Source of the DNA: an uncultured Pelagibacteraceae bacterium
GTDB lineage: Bacteria > Pseudomonadota > Alphaproteobacteria > Pelagibacterales > Pelagibacteraceae
Assembly (NCBI GenBank): GCA_902599995.1
Contig: CACKHN010000003.1
Location: forward strand, 1 to 64,000
Reading direction: 5' to 3'
Length of the DNA stretch: 64,000 nt
Shown: positions 47,655-57,644 of the stretch, piece after piece
Numbering within the stretch: the stretch's first letter is position 1
Layout: each line of letters opens with the position of its first letter
Made by a program: the position numbers and the translations under genes
Notes under the pieces: model-generated
Database searches by the model: none
What the model was told of the DNA's origin: nothing
What the model saw: the letters and a program-made list of their open reading frames with translations, nothing else

Positions 47655-48486
47655 CTATATCTATAATTTTATTTAATTGATCTAAATCTTTATACTCAAA
47701 AGTAATTTTACCTTTATTATTTTTTTTATTTTTAATCTCAACATTTAAACCAATTTTGTTAAGTATAGACATTTCTAAGTGCATTATATTAGCATCTTTA
47801 GTGTTACTTGACTTTTGCTTTCTATTCTTGAAGATTTTTACAAAGTTTTCAGATTGTCTTACTGATAATTTTTTTTCAATTATTTTATTAGCTATGAAGT
47901 TAGCATTTTCTAATCCCACCAAAATCTTAGCATGACCAGATGACAATTTTCGATTTTCGATAAGTTTAATCACCTCATCTGGAAGTGACAAAATCCTAAG
48001 AGCATTAGAAATGTAACTTCTACTCTTTCCAATGAATTTTGAAACCTTTTCCTGATCATATGAAAATTCCTCTATTAATTTTTTATATCCTTGTGCTTCT
48101 TCCAAAGGATTTAAATCATGTCTTTGAACATTTTCTACAATTGCAAATTCTAGGGATTTTAAATCATCTGCCTCAGTGATCACCACTGGTACATCGTGAA
48201 GACCTGCTTTTTGCGCAGCAAGCCACCTTCTCTCCCCTGCTATAATTTCAAATTTTGTTTGCTTATCATTGGATTTTCTAACAATAATTGGCTGTAATAT
48301 ACCTCTCTCTTTAATTGAGTTTGTCAGTTCATTTAAGCTATTTTCATCAAATATTTTTCTAGGTTGATATTTATTAGGTACAAGATCACTAATAGATAGC
48401 TTATTTTTTTGAGGCTCAATTCTAGTTTCTCCTATTAATGATGATAATCCCCTTCCAAGTCCTCTTTTTATTTTATTAGAATCCAT
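47638..48486 (-). CDS. parB: Chromosome-partitioning protein ParB
   Basis: CTP-dependent clamp that loads at parS and spreads. It has N-terminal RGLGRGLSSLIG, the ParB/Srx domain with NKYQPRKIFDE and the CTP-binding GERRWLAAQKAG, and a helix-turn-helix (QEKVSKFIGKSRSYISNALRIL). Length is 282 residues. It shares a base with parA. A perfect parS lies 1.4 kb away in rsmG. Confidence 0.96.
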   Translation of the reverse strand: MDSNKIKRGLGRGLSSLIGETRIEPQKNKLSISDLVPNKYQPRKIFDENSLNELTNSIKERGILQPIIVRKSNDKQTKFEIIAGERRWLAAQKAGLHDVPVVITEADDLKSLEFAIVENVQRHDLNPLEEAQGYKKLIEEFSYDQEKVSKFIGKSRSYISNALRILSLPDEVIKLIENRKLSSGHAKILVGLENANFIANKIIEKKLSVRQSENFVKIFKNRKQKSSNTKDANIMHLEMSILNKIGLNVEIKNKKNNKGKITFEYKDLDQLNKIIDIVKRNY

Positions 48487-49280
48487 TAAGCTGCACTTCC
48501 AATTTTTTTCTCTTGAACTAAAAATTCTTCTGCAAAATTAAAGTATGCTATGCTACCAGGACAGGTTTTATCGTAAATTAGAACCGGCATACCATGCGAG
48601 GGTGCCTCTGACAGTCTGACGTTTCGTGGAATTACTGTTGTATAAACTTTTTCTTTAAAATAATCTCTAGCCTCTTGCTCAACTTGAGAAGATAGTTTAT
48701 TTCTTTTATCATACATCGTTAATAGTATTCCTCTGATGCTCAACTCAGGGTTAAGGCTTACTTTTATTCTCTCAATCGTTTTCATTAACTGAGTTAAGCC
48801 CTCTAAAGCAAAAAATTCCGTTTGGAGTGGAACTAATAGTGAGTTTGAGCTTACAAGTGCCATTACGGTCAAGAGGCTTAGAGATGGTGGACAATCTATC
48901 AATATATAATCATATATCCCTCCAGAATTATTTAAATATGCGCTTAATTTTACTTTTAACAAGAAAGCTCTGTTATTATCATCAGCCGTCTCAACCTCAA
49001 GACCTGATAAATCTACGTTAGATGTTATTATATCAAGATTATCAAACTGTGTTTTTTTAATAACATCCTTTATTTCTTTAGTTCCATTCAGAACTCCGTA
49101 AATTGTTTCTGAAGAATTTTCCATGTTGGATAGTCCAAGACCAGTAGTTGCATTGCCCTGTGGATCTAAGTCTAAAACTAAAATTTTCTTGTTCTGTTGA
49201 GATAAACCTGCTGCTAAGTTAATTGCTGAAGTTGTTTTACCAACCCCACCCTTTTGATTTATGACTGAAATAATTTGCAT
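48486..49280 (-). CDS. parA: Chromosome-partitioning ATPase ParA
   Basis: Deviant Walker ATPase that moves ParB-parS complexes over the nucleoid. INQKGGVGKTTSAINL is at the N-terminus, then LDLDPQGNATTG and LIDCPPSLSLLT. Length is 264 residues. It lies directly after rsmG with no gap. Confidence 0.97.
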   Translation of the reverse strand: MQIISVINQKGGVGKTTSAINLAAGLSQQNKKILVLDLDPQGNATTGLGLSNMENSSETIYGVLNGTKEIKDVIKKTQFDNLDIITSNVDLSGLEVETADDNNRAFLLKVKLSAYLNNSGGIYDYILIDCPPSLSLLTVMALVSSNSLLVPLQTEFFALEGLTQLMKTIERIKVSLNPELSIRGILLTMYDKRNKLSSQVEQEARDYFKEKVYTTVIPRNVRLSEAPSHGMPVLIYDKTCPGSIAYFNFAEEFLVQEKKIGSAA

Positions 49281-49934
49281 TTAGTTTTTTTTAATTTTTT
49301 TTTTAATTTTTTTCACATTTACTAAAAAAGATTCTTCGCTGGTTAAACTTTTTTTTTCAGAATAATCTAACTCCCAATTTTTTAAAGTATTTTGAAAAAT
49401 TTCTCTCCCGCTCTTACCCATAAAAAAAATTATATTTGAAAAATTAGAAAAATTTTCATTCACTAAATCTAAAACTACTGGCATCGGTTTAAATGCTCTA
49501 GACATTATTGTTCCTGTTTCTAATTTTTTTTCTTCAAAAATATTTTTTTGTATTATTTCTGTTTTTAGATTCAATTTTGTAGAGACATCTCTAAGAAAAT
49601 GGCTTTTATGGTGGCTTTTTTCATAAAGCTTTACCTTTATATCCTTTTTAAGGCTTTTAAGTAAAATTGCTATGATTATACCTGGCATTCCACTTCCTGA
49701 GCCTATATCTATAGTTGTTTTACTATTAAAGTCAACAATATCAATAATTTGTGCAGAATCAACAATATGACGCTCAATTATCTCATTTTTTTCACTAAAT
49801 TTATTGCTAATTAAGTTGATTTTTTCATTTTTTTCTAAGATCATTGATATATAGCTTTCGAAGTCTGAAAATGTTTCACGTGAAACATTTAGCCCTAAAA
49901 GTTTTGAGTAAGAATTTATAATTTCTTGATCCAT
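49281..49934 (-). CDS. rsmG: 16S rRNA (guanine527-N7)-methyltransferase
   Basis: Methylates G527 of 16S rRNA. It shows SAM motif DIGSGSGMPGIIIAI and MSRAFKPMPVVL. The N-terminal NVSRETF is encoded by the parS palindrome, a shared feature of many alphaproteobacterial gidB genes. Length is 217 residues. It overlaps mnmG by one base. Confidence 0.95.
   Translation of the reverse strand: MDQEIINSYSKLLGLNVSRETFSDFESYISMILEKNEKINLISNKFSEKNEIIERHIVDSAQIIDIVDFNSKTTIDIGSGSGMPGIIIAILLKSLKKDIKVKLYEKSHHKSHFLRDVSTKLNLKTEIIQKNIFEEKKLETGTIMSRAFKPMPVVLDLVNENFSNFSNIIFFMGKSGREIFQNTLKNWELDYSEKKSLTSEESFLVNVKKIKKKIKKN
49872..49887. other. parS centromere site inside rsmG
   Basis: TGTTTCACGTGAAACA is a perfect 16-bp palindrome identical to the canonical bacterial parS. 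It lies about 8.9 kb from the proposed origin, a usual parS-origin distance. I saw only this copy in the window. Confidence 0.93.
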
Positions 49935-51805
49935 TAAGCTATATGCTTAATAGACTTTCTTTTTACATGTGACAACAAAATATATACAGCCGCAGGAGTA
50001 ATTCCATCAATTCTTAAGGCCTGACCCATAGTTTTAGGCTTAATTTGGTTAAATTTAGCCCTTACCTCATTTGATAGTCCTGAAAGCTTGTCATAATTAA
50101 TATTTTCAGGTATTATTAGGTTTTCATCTCTTTTAAATGCAAGTATGTCAGCTTTTTGCTTTTTTAAATAACCTCTATAGTGGGCATTTATTTCTATCTG
50201 TTCATCAATTTCGCTGTTATAATAAGGTATATCACTCCAAATTTCTCTTATTTTAGGCATATCAACACCTTTCTGGGTTAAGATTTCATTCGAAGACCTA
50301 AGAATTCCGTCTTTGGCTATCTTTATACCATAACTTTCAGCTTTATTTGGAGAAATGTGAGATTTAAGCATTTTACTAGAAATATTCTTTAATTTGTGAG
50401 ATTTATCTAAATATATCTCCTTTCTTTGATCTCCAATTAATCCAATTTCAATGCCTTTATCAGTCAATCTTTGATCAGCATTATCTGCTCTTAAGCTTAA
50501 TCGGTATTCTGCTCGAGAAGTAAACATTCTATAGGGTTCAGCAACTCCTTTTGTCACTAAATCATCTATCATTACTCCTATGTATGCATCAGATCTATCT
50601 AGTATAAATGGTTCTTGTCCCTTGATAGATAATGCAGCATTTATTCCAGCAATCAAACCTTGTGATGCAGCTTCCTCATAACCAGTTGTTCCATTTATTT
50701 GACCAGCTAGATAAAGATTATTAATTTTTTTAGTTTCTAGTGTTAAAAAAAGCTCCCTAGGGTCTACATAGTCATATTCTATAGCATATCCAGGTCTAAT
50801 AATTTTTACGTTCTCTAAACCATTGATATTATTACATATTTCTAGTTGTACTTCACTGGGGAGTGATGTCGAGATACCATTTGGGTAAATTGTATGGTCA
50901 TTTAGTCCTTCTGGCTCCAAAAATATCTGATGCCTTCCTTTATCCGAAAATTTTACTATTTTATCCTCTATAGATGGACAATATCTTGGTCCAACACTTT
51001 TTATGCTACCTGAATACATTGCGCTCTTTGATAAATTTTTTTCTATAATCTTGTGAACCTTGTGATTGGTGTATGTCATCCTACATGATACTTGTTCGTT
51101 TATATTCTTTTTAGTTAGAAATGAAAAAAAATAAGGATCATTATCTGCAAACTGTTCTTCTAAATTTTTATAATTAATAGTTCTTGAATCTAATCGGGGA
51201 GGGGTTCCGGTTTTTAATCTTCCAATTTTAAATTCATATTTTTGTAATTGCTCACTTAAACCTGTAGAAGGTTTCTCATCATATCTTCCTGCTGGTGTTC
51301 TTTCATCACCTATATGTATTAAACCATTTAAAAAAGTGCCTGTTGTTAGTATTAACTTACTACATGTAACTTTTTTACCTTTTTTAGTTTCAAAGCCACT
51401 TATAGTGTTTTTATTAAAAATAAACTTGATAACAGGATCAGAAAAAATGTTTAAATTACAGTAGTTTACAAGTTTTTCTTGCATATATTTTCGATATAAA
51501 GATCTATCTGACTGTGTTCTTGGTCCACGAACAGCAGGACCTCTACTTCTGTTTAGCAACCTAAATTGAATTCCTGACTTATCAGCAATCTCTCCCATAA
51601 CACCATCAAGAGCATCTATCTCTCTAACTAAATGACCTTTACCTAATCCACCAATAGCTGGATTACAGGACATCTCACCAATGGTTTCAATCTTATAAGT
51701 AAATAAAGCTGTGTTGACTCCTAAACGTGCAGAGGCTGCTGCAGCTTCACAACCTGCGTGTCCACCACCAATTACTACTACATCAAAAGATAAATCATTT
51801 TTCAT
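49934..51805 (-). CDS. mnmG: tRNA uridine-34 carboxymethylaminomethylation enzyme MnmG
   Basis: FAD protein that, with MnmE, installs cmnm5U34 on tRNA. N-terminal [21 protein letters not shown] is the FAD site; [17 protein letters not shown], the cysteine region near 280, and [16 protein letters not shown] are MnmG landmarks. Length is 623 residues. Its promoter lies in the 116-base gap after mnmE. Confidence 0.97.
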   Translation of the reverse strand: MKNDLSFDVVVIGGGHAGCEAAAASARLGVNTALFTYKIETIGEMSCNPAIGGLGKGHLVREIDALDGVMGEIADKSGIQFRLLNRSRGPAVRGPRTQSDRSLYRKYMQEKLVNYCNLNIFSDPVIKFIFNKNTISGFETKKGKKVTCSKLILTTGTFLNGLIHIGDERTPAGRYDEKPSTGLSEQLQKYEFKIGRLKTGTPPRLDSRTINYKNLEEQFADNDPYFFSFLTKKNINEQVSCRMTYTNHKVHKIIEKNLSKSAMYSGSIKSVGPRYCPSIEDKIVKFSDKGRHQIFLEPEGLNDHTIYPNGISTSLPSEVQLEICNNINGLENVKIIRPGYAIEYDYVDPRELFLTLETKKINNLYLAGQINGTTGYEEAASQGLIAGINAALSIKGQEPFILDRSDAYIGVMIDDLVTKGVAEPYRMFTSRAEYRLSLRADNADQRLTDKGIEIGLIGDQRKEIYLDKSHKLKNISSKMLKSHISPNKAESYGIKIAKDGILRSSNEILTQKGVDMPKIREIWSDIPYYNSEIDEQIEINAHYRGYLKKQKADILAFKRDENLIIPENINYDKLSGLSNEVRAKFNQIKPKTMGQALRIDGITPAAVYILLSHVKRKSIKHIA

Positions 51806-51849
51806 GAGCTAAACTTATAGCTGATTAATTTATTTACAAGATACCTCTT

Positions 51850-51878
51850 ATTATTGACGAATAAGTATTGAATATCAA
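51850..51878 (-). promoter_or_regulatory. Probable mnmG-rsmG-parAB promoter
   Basis: Minus strand: TTGATA (51878-51873), 17-base spacer, AATAAT (51855-51850). Both hexamers match consensus at five of six bases with ideal spacing, 45 bases upstream of mnmG. Confidence 0.6.
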
Positions 51879-51921
51879 CGATTTCTTAAAAAAAATGACT
51901 AAAAACCTGATAAATTGATTA

Positions 51922-53253
51922 TTATTTGCCTATGCAAAAATCGTTGAAAATACTTCCTAATATCTCCTCAACATCAACTTTTCCAACAATCATTCCAAGA
52001 TGTCGTGTTGCTAATCTTAAATCCTCGGCTGCTTTATCAAAATCTGCAATTTCTTTTTTTTGGTTAAAATTTTTTAAATGATCCAAACATTGTTGCAAAT
52101 GTTGTCTGTGACGCTCTCTAGTTATAAAAATATCATCACTTATAATAAATTTATTTTTTAAATTATTTTTTATTTTCAATATTAATTTTTCGATATTCGT
52201 ATTTTCTTTTATTGAAATTAAGACGTGATCTATTTTTTTTATTTCTGCATCAATATCTTTTTTTAATAGATCTGATTTATTTACTACTAAAATTGCATTT
52301 TTATCTAATAATCTTTTCAAAACATCAGTAAAATCAAGCTTTTTAGCATCTACCACCACTAATTTCAGATCTGCTTCCTCTGCTCTATTAAGAGATAATT
52401 TAATACCTTTTTTTTCAATTTCATCTTTAGATTCTCTTATACCCGCAGTATCAGAAACAATCACTGGATAACCATCAATATTAAGATGGGTTTCTATTAC
52501 ATCTCTTGTTGTTCCTGCAATTTCAGAAACTATTGCAACATCTCTATTCGATAAATGATTTAACAAACTAGACTTACCTGCATTTGTCGGTCCGAGTATT
52601 GCAATTTTAAATCCTTCTCTAATTCTTTCTCCAACCTTTTGATCATTTAAAATTTTTTCTAAATTTTTTAAGACTTCATCAGAACTCTTTGTAATTTCAT
52701 TTAAAATATCTTTTGGTAAATCTTCATCAGGAAAATCTATTTTAGCCTCAACGTGAGATAAAATTTTTAAAAGTTTTTCTCTTAAGAAGTTAAATTGATC
52801 TGCTGATCGACCATTCATGATTTTGATTGCTTGTTGTCTTTGAATCTCTGTTTCAGAAGAAATTAAGTCTGCTATGCTCTCCGCTTTGAGTAAATTTATT
52901 TTTCCATTTTGAAAAGCACGTTTCGTAAATTCACCAGGTTCTGCTAAACGACAATTTTCTATATTTGAAATGTTAGAGTGTAATGCACTAATCACAGCTT
53001 TACTTCCATGCACCTGTATTTCGGCCATATCCTCGCCTGTGTAGCTCTCAGGACCAGGAAACCATAAAATTATGCCTTCATCTATTAGCTCAGAAGTATT
53101 GATATTATTGATTTTTCTTAGGGTTGCTACCCTTGGCTTAGGGAGGCTCTTACCAGTCATTAGCTCTATGGCTTTAGATGTATCTTGGCCTGAAATTCTT
53201 ATAACAGCAATACCCGAAATTCCCGGTCCACTAGATAAGGCATAAATTGTCAT
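51922..53253 (-). CDS. mnmE: tRNA modification GTPase MnmE
   Basis: Partner of MnmG. N-terminal tetrahydrofolate domain (MTIYALSSGPGISGIAVIRISG), helical domain, inserted G domain with GPTNAGKSS, GTTRD and DTAGIR, and the essential C-terminal CIGK. Length is 443 residues. A 17-bp inverted repeat (ATAACTT-CTA-AAGTTAT, 53263-53279) lies ten bases upstream of the ATG. Confidence 0.96.
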   Translation of the reverse strand: MTIYALSSGPGISGIAVIRISGQDTSKAIELMTGKSLPKPRVATLRKINNINTSELIDEGIILWFPGPESYTGEDMAEIQVHGSKAVISALHSNISNIENCRLAEPGEFTKRAFQNGKINLLKAESIADLISSETEIQRQQAIKIMNGRSADQFNFLREKLLKILSHVEAKIDFPDEDLPKDILNEITKSSDEVLKNLEKILNDQKVGERIREGFKIAILGPTNAGKSSLLNHLSNRDVAIVSEIAGTTRDVIETHLNIDGYPVIVSDTAGIRESKDEIEKKGIKLSLNRAEEADLKLVVVDAKKLDFTDVLKRLLDKNAILVVNKSDLLKKDIDAEIKKIDHVLISIKENTNIEKLILKIKNNLKNKFIISDDIFITRERHRQHLQQCLDHLKNFNQKKEIADFDKAAEDLRLATRHLGMIVGKVDVEEILGSIFNDFCIGK

Positions 53254-53313
53254 AAAAAGATTATAACTTCTAAAGTTATGATATGTAAAATCTAAATATA
53301 ATTATATTATCCT

Positions 53314-54855
53314 TTATAATTTATCTATAGAATCAAAAAATTTGCTAAAGTATAAATAGAATTTTTTATATGAATTTATAGCACTACCACTAATTTTTTC
53401 CCTTACTTGAACGCTACTTGTTGTAAAAACAGTATTTTTGTTTTTGTGATATTCCATACAATTAATATCAAATTCTAAGTTACAAACTTCCAATAAATTT
53501 TTTATTTCATTTGAAGTATCATTTACTAAATTTTCATAGTTTAATGTGTAAATATAGTTTGGTACATTAGACTTCCAATATTTCATTAGGTCTTTATAAA
53601 CTCGAAAATAATCAACTATGTCTAATTCATCATATGTCCAACCCATACTTTTATTAAAGGCATTTTTATAAATTGAAAAAGCATTATCCTTAATTTCTCT
53701 TTCTGTATTAATTATAACTGAATTTGGGAAAAATAATTTTATAAATCCAATCCAATAAAAATTCTGTAGAGTCTTATCCGTAAAGATTTTGTAAGAATTA
53801 TTTTTAATAGAATTATTTGATAAATATTCAAACTGTACGTTGCCAATTTTATTATTTATATCGTTAATTAATTGGTTTTTTTTTAATTCATTTTTGTTTA
53901 AGTAGTATTTATTGAAAATAGTAGTTAAAAAATTATTTTCACCGGTTGCGTAAACCTGATTATGAGAAGATAAAATTTGCTCAACTAAAGTTGAACCAGA
54001 TCTTGGCATACCACATATGAATATAACTCTTTTCGATGAAACTGGTCCAAAAATTTTCGACGTGTTAATTTGATTGAAAACTGATTTAACATCTTCAGCA
54101 AATTTAATAAGCTCATAAATTCTATAATTTGAATTATTTTTTGACATAGAATTTGCTTTTTTATAAAAGTAAGCTGAGTTTTCATAATCTAAAATTTCTT
54201 CGTAAGCTTTACCTAAAGCAAAATAAATATTTATACGATCTTGTTCTAAATGACTCGTTAATTTTGAAACTCTCTCTAGTTCACGTAAGTGACCATCACT
54301 ATCATTATTATAATTAATTATTGAACTTAGAAATTTATGGGCGCCAGAATGGTTTTTATCTAATAACAAAATTTTATTAATACTCTCTTTTGCAACTTCA
54401 AAATTTGCACTAGCTCTATGAATTCTTGCAATTTCAAAAAAAATTGTAATTTTTTCTTTGTCATTTGAATGATCAAGGGCTTTATTAAGGATAGCAATAG
54501 CTTCATCAATTTTGCCCAAATCTAATTTTATTTTTTTTAAATTAAAATATGATGGAAAAAATTTGGGGTTAATTAAAATGGTTTTATTGAAATAAAATTC
54601 AGCTGATTCATAATCTCCTAAAATGTAATAGGATGTTGCTAAATTGTTTATATAAACAAAATTATCATTATTTTTTTTATATAATTTTGTAAAAACCTCT
54701 ACAGAGCGTTTAATTTTTCCTTTTGACTGTAATGCTAGACCATAAAAATTTATTATATTTTCATTTTTAAAATCTTTTTCAAGATAGTATTTTTTTGTTA
54801 TGTTGATAATTTCATCAAACCTTTTCTGCTGAAAAAGTTCATTAAGTTTTTTCAT
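53314..54855 (-). CDS. TPR-repeat sulfotransferase
   Basis: A 513-residue fusion. The N-terminal 240 residues are tetratricopeptide repeats (NNLATSYYILGDYESAEFYFNKTILINP is a clear unit). The C-terminal 240 form a sulfotransferase domain with the 5'-phosphosulfate motif FICGMPRSGSTLVEQIL (PRSGST at 284-289) and a distal NTEREIKDNAFSIYKNAF region. It would transfer sulfate from PAPS to an unknown acceptor. No signal peptide is seen. It is inserted between rho and mnmE, which are otherwise neighbours in related genomes. Confidence 0.85.
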   Translation of the reverse strand: MKKLNELFQQKRFDEIINITKKYYLEKDFKNENIINFYGLALQSKGKIKRSVEVFTKLYKKNNDNFVYINNLATSYYILGDYESAEFYFNKTILINPKFFPSYFNLKKIKLDLGKIDEAIAILNKALDHSNDKEKITIFFEIARIHRASANFEVAKESINKILLLDKNHSGAHKFLSSIINYNNDSDGHLRELERVSKLTSHLEQDRINIYFALGKAYEEILDYENSAYFYKKANSMSKNNSNYRIYELIKFAEDVKSVFNQINTSKIFGPVSSKRVIFICGMPRSGSTLVEQILSSHNQVYATGENNFLTTIFNKYYLNKNELKKNQLINDINNKIGNVQFEYLSNNSIKNNSYKIFTDKTLQNFYWIGFIKLFFPNSVIINTEREIKDNAFSIYKNAFNKSMGWTYDELDIVDYFRVYKDLMKYWKSNVPNYIYTLNYENLVNDTSNEIKNLLEVCNLEFDINCMEYHKNKNTVFTTSSVQVREKISGSAINSYKKFYLYFSKFFDSIDKL

Positions 54856-54875
54856 AAGTAATGAAAAGTAATTTC

Positions 54876-56144
54876 TTATGCTGGTTTATTCATTGAATTA
54901 AAAAACTCAGAATTATTTTTAGTGTCTTTTAGTTTTGAGTTTATAAACTCAATTGCATCCATTGTACCCATTGGAGCAATAATTCTTCTCAAGACGTTCA
55001 TCTTTTGTAGATCACTTTTATCAAATAGTAATTCTTCTCTTCTAGTTCCAGACTTTGTTATATCAATTGCCGGATAAATTCTTTTGTCTGCAATTTTTCT
55101 ATCTAAAACAGTTTCGCTGTTACCAGTACCTTTGAACTCTTCAAAAATTACTTCGTCCATTCTACTTCCTGTATCAATTAGAGCAGTTGAAATAATTGTT
55201 AAAGAACCGCCTTCTTCAATATTCCTAGCTGCTCCAAAAAATCTTTTTGGTCTTTGAAGTGCATTTGCGTCAACACCCCCTGTTAGGACTTTTCCTGAGC
55301 TTGGTATTACTGCATTATATGCTCGTCCTAATCTGGTGATAGAGTCTAATAAAATAACAACATCTTTTTTATGCTCGGTTAATCTCTTTGCTTTTTCAAT
55401 AACCATTTCTGCAACAGCCACGTGCCTTTGGGCAGGTTCATCAAAAGTTGAGCTAATGACTTCACCTTTAACCGTTCTTTGCATGTCGGTTACTTCCTCG
55501 GGACGTTCATCTATTAATAATACAATCAAATAACATTCTGGATAATTTTTTGCGATTGAATTTGCAATACTCTGCAAAATCATTGTTTTACCAGCTTTGG
55601 GTGGTGAAATAATGATTGATCTTTGTCCCTTTCCAATTGGGCTCACTAAATCAATTAATCTTGGTGTTAAATCTGTTTTTTTCTCAACTTTAGTTGTTTC
55701 AACTTCCATGACTAATTGTTTATCTGGATATAATGGTGTTAAATTATCAAATGCTATTTTGTGTCTAGCCTTTTCTGGCTCTTCAAAATTAATTTTACTC
55801 ACTTGAAGTAAAGCAAAATATCTTTCACCTTCTTTAGGTGCCCTTACAGGTCCCTCAACTGTATCTCCGGTTCTTAATCCGAATTTTCTAATTTGACTAG
55901 GGCTAACATAGATATCATCAGGACCTGGTAAATAATTAGATTCCATTGCTCTTAAAAATCCAAAACCATCTTGTAGTAACTGCAGAACACCTACACCAGT
56001 GATTTCTTCTTTTTCAGCAACTTTTTTTAAAATAGCAAAAAGTATCTCTTGCTTTCTTAAGGTGCTCGCATTTTCTATGCCAAGTTCTTCAGCTTGAGTA
56101 ATGAGCTGTTCGGATGATTTTAATTTTAATTCTTGAATGTTCAT
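54876..56144 (-). CDS. rho: Transcription termination factor Rho
   Basis: Hexameric RNA helicase. It has the N-terminal helix bundle ([23 protein letters not shown]), RNA-binding cold-shock domain ([15 protein letters not shown]...[12 protein letters not shown]), Walker [21 protein letters not shown], and the Q/R loops. Length of 422 residues is typical. A 16-bp palindrome sits 12 bases upstream of the start. Confidence 0.97.
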   Translation of the reverse strand: MNIQELKLKSSEQLITQAEELGIENASTLRKQEILFAILKKVAEKEEITGVGVLQLLQDGFGFLRAMESNYLPGPDDIYVSPSQIRKFGLRTGDTVEGPVRAPKEGERYFALLQVSKINFEEPEKARHKIAFDNLTPLYPDKQLVMEVETTKVEKKTDLTPRLIDLVSPIGKGQRSIIISPPKAGKTMILQSIANSIAKNYPECYLIVLLIDERPEEVTDMQRTVKGEVISSTFDEPAQRHVAVAEMVIEKAKRLTEHKKDVVILLDSITRLGRAYNAVIPSSGKVLTGGVDANALQRPKRFFGAARNIEEGGSLTIISTALIDTGSRMDEVIFEEFKGTGNSETVLDRKIADKRIYPAIDITKSGTRREELLFDKSDLQKMNVLRRIIAPMGTMDAIEFINSKLKDTKNNSEFFNSMNKPA

Positions 56145-56155
56145 GATTTTGTTAA

Positions 56156-56171
56156 TGATAAGGACTTATCA
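56156..56171. promoter_or_regulatory. Palindrome upstream of rho
   Basis: TGATAAG-GA-CTTATCA is a perfect 7-bp inverted repeat with a 2-base centre, in the 66-base hemJ-rho gap, flanked by further TAAT/ATTA symmetry. It could be an operator. As RNA the 2-base loop is tight, so a DNA-binding site is more natural. Confidence 0.4.
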
Positions 56172-56210
56172 GATTACAGTAATATATATCTTATAACTTT
56201 TTTTTCAACC

Positions 56211-56645
56211 CTAGATTGGTTTAAAAATAACAACAAATATAATCAAAATTAGCAATATTGTTGGTATTTCGTTTATGTAACGATAAAACTTATGGGAATG
56301 TTCGTTATTGTCTAGCTTGAATTCAGTAAGTAATTTGCCTAAATAAAAATGGTAAACGGTTAAAATAATCACAAACAACAGTTTTAATAACATCCAAGTT
56401 TGACCCAACTGTTGAAACCCAATGCTATGAATAAGTAAAAGTCCGAATAACCAAGATAAGGTCATTGCGGGGGTCATTATGTAAAAGTACAATTTTTTCT
56501 CCATAACTTTAAAAACTTCAGAAACTTTCGCTTCAGCATTATTTTCTGCATGGTAAACAAAAATTCTTGGAAGATATAAAAGACCGGCCATCCATGAGAT
56601 AACTGCTATCAAGTGTAAAGATTTAAACAGCAGATAAGTATTCAT
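56211..56645 (-). CDS. hemJ: Protoporphyrinogen oxidase HemJ
   Basis: Membrane enzyme oxidising protoporphyrinogen IX, the penultimate heme step. The 144-residue protein has four hydrophobic helices and the HemJ features: the His in SLHLIAVISWMAGLLYLPRIFVYH and MTPAMTLSW. It lies four bases after hemH and hemE, so three successive late heme genes are together. Confidence 0.9.
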   Translation of the reverse strand: MNTYLLFKSLHLIAVISWMAGLLYLPRIFVYHAENNAEAKVSEVFKVMEKKLYFYIMTPAMTLSWLFGLLLIHSIGFQQLGQTWMLLKLLFVIILTVYHFYLGKLLTEFKLDNNEHSHKFYRYINEIPTILLILIIFVVIFKPI

Positions 56646-56648
56646 GTT

Positions 56649-57644
56649 CTAAATATTTTTTTCAATTAAAGATTTAAGCAAGACTATATGATCATCATTA
56701 TCGTTTAAACACGGAATCATATCAAAATTTTCGCCTCCAGAATTTAAGAAACTTTCTTTCCCTTGAATTAAAATTTCTTCTAAGGTTTCTACACAATCGG
56801 ATGCAAAACCTGGACAAATTGTGAGAATATTTTTTTTTCCTTCTTTTGGCAAACTCTCTAACGTTTTATCAGTGTAGGGCTGTAACCATTTCTGAGGACC
56901 AAATCTAGACTGAAAGGTAGTTTTTATTTCAACAGAATTAAATTTCTCTGAAATTAACCGGGTCGTTTTATGACAATAACAGTGATATGGGTCGCCTTTA
57001 TCAAAATACTTTTGGGGTATACCATGATACGAGGCAATTATTAAATCTGGTTTCCAACTTATTTCTTTTATTTTTTTATTAATAGATTTGGCCAAAGCAT
57101 CTATATAGAGAGGATCGGATTCATAATGAGGTATAATTTTTAAAGATGGTTGCCATCTCATTTTCATGAGAGTTCTATAAACTTCATCGCATACGGTTGC
57201 GGTTGTTGCCGCCGCGTATTGAGGGTAAAGTGGAAGTATTACTAAATTTTCACAACCTTGTTTCTGTAATTTATGTATCTTACTTTTGATACTCGGGTTT
57301 CCGTATCGCATAGCAAAATCAATTATTAATTCATCTTTGGTTATTAATTTTGAAACTTTTTTACTTTGTCTTTGGGTGTAGTATAAAAGAGGAGACATAT
57401 TTTCATTTTCCATCCAAATTTCTTTATAAGCTTTAGCTGTTTTAGATGGTCTAAAAGTTAAAATAAATAAGTTTAGAATTAATTGCCATATTATAGGATT
57501 AACTTCTATCACTCTCCTATCAGATAAAAATTCTTTTAGGTAACGCCTAATATCTAACCAGCTTGTTGAATCTGGTGTGCCTAAATTAACAATGAGAACA
57601 CCAGTTTTTCCAAATTTAATAGGTGGGTGATCTTTATTTTCCAT
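56649..57644 (-). CDS. hemH: Ferrochelatase
   Basis: Inserts ferrous iron into protoporphyrin IX. N-terminal GVLIVNLGTPDS, active-site His in ASYHGIPQKYFDKGDPYHCYC, and SRFGPQKWLQPYTD are present. Length is 331 residues. It starts directly after hemE. Confidence 0.96.
   Translation of the reverse strand: MENKDHPPIKFGKTGVLIVNLGTPDSTSWLDIRRYLKEFLSDRRVIEVNPIIWQLILNLFILTFRPSKTAKAYKEIWMENENMSPLLYYTQRQSKKVSKLITKDELIIDFAMRYGNPSIKSKIHKLQKQGCENLVILPLYPQYAAATTATVCDEVYRTLMKMRWQPSLKIIPHYESDPLYIDALAKSINKKIKEISWKPDLIIASYHGIPQKYFDKGDPYHCYCHKTTRLISEKFNSVEIKTTFQSRFGPQKWLQPYTDKTLESLPKEGKKNILTICPGFASDCVETLEEILIQGKESFLNSGGENFDMIPCLNDNDDHIVLLKSLIEKNI

Noticed and set aside
53268..53274. TTCTAAA upstream of mnmE (and another at 56647-56653) as Irr half-sites
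   Set aside because: No matching TTTAGAA half at the required spacing.
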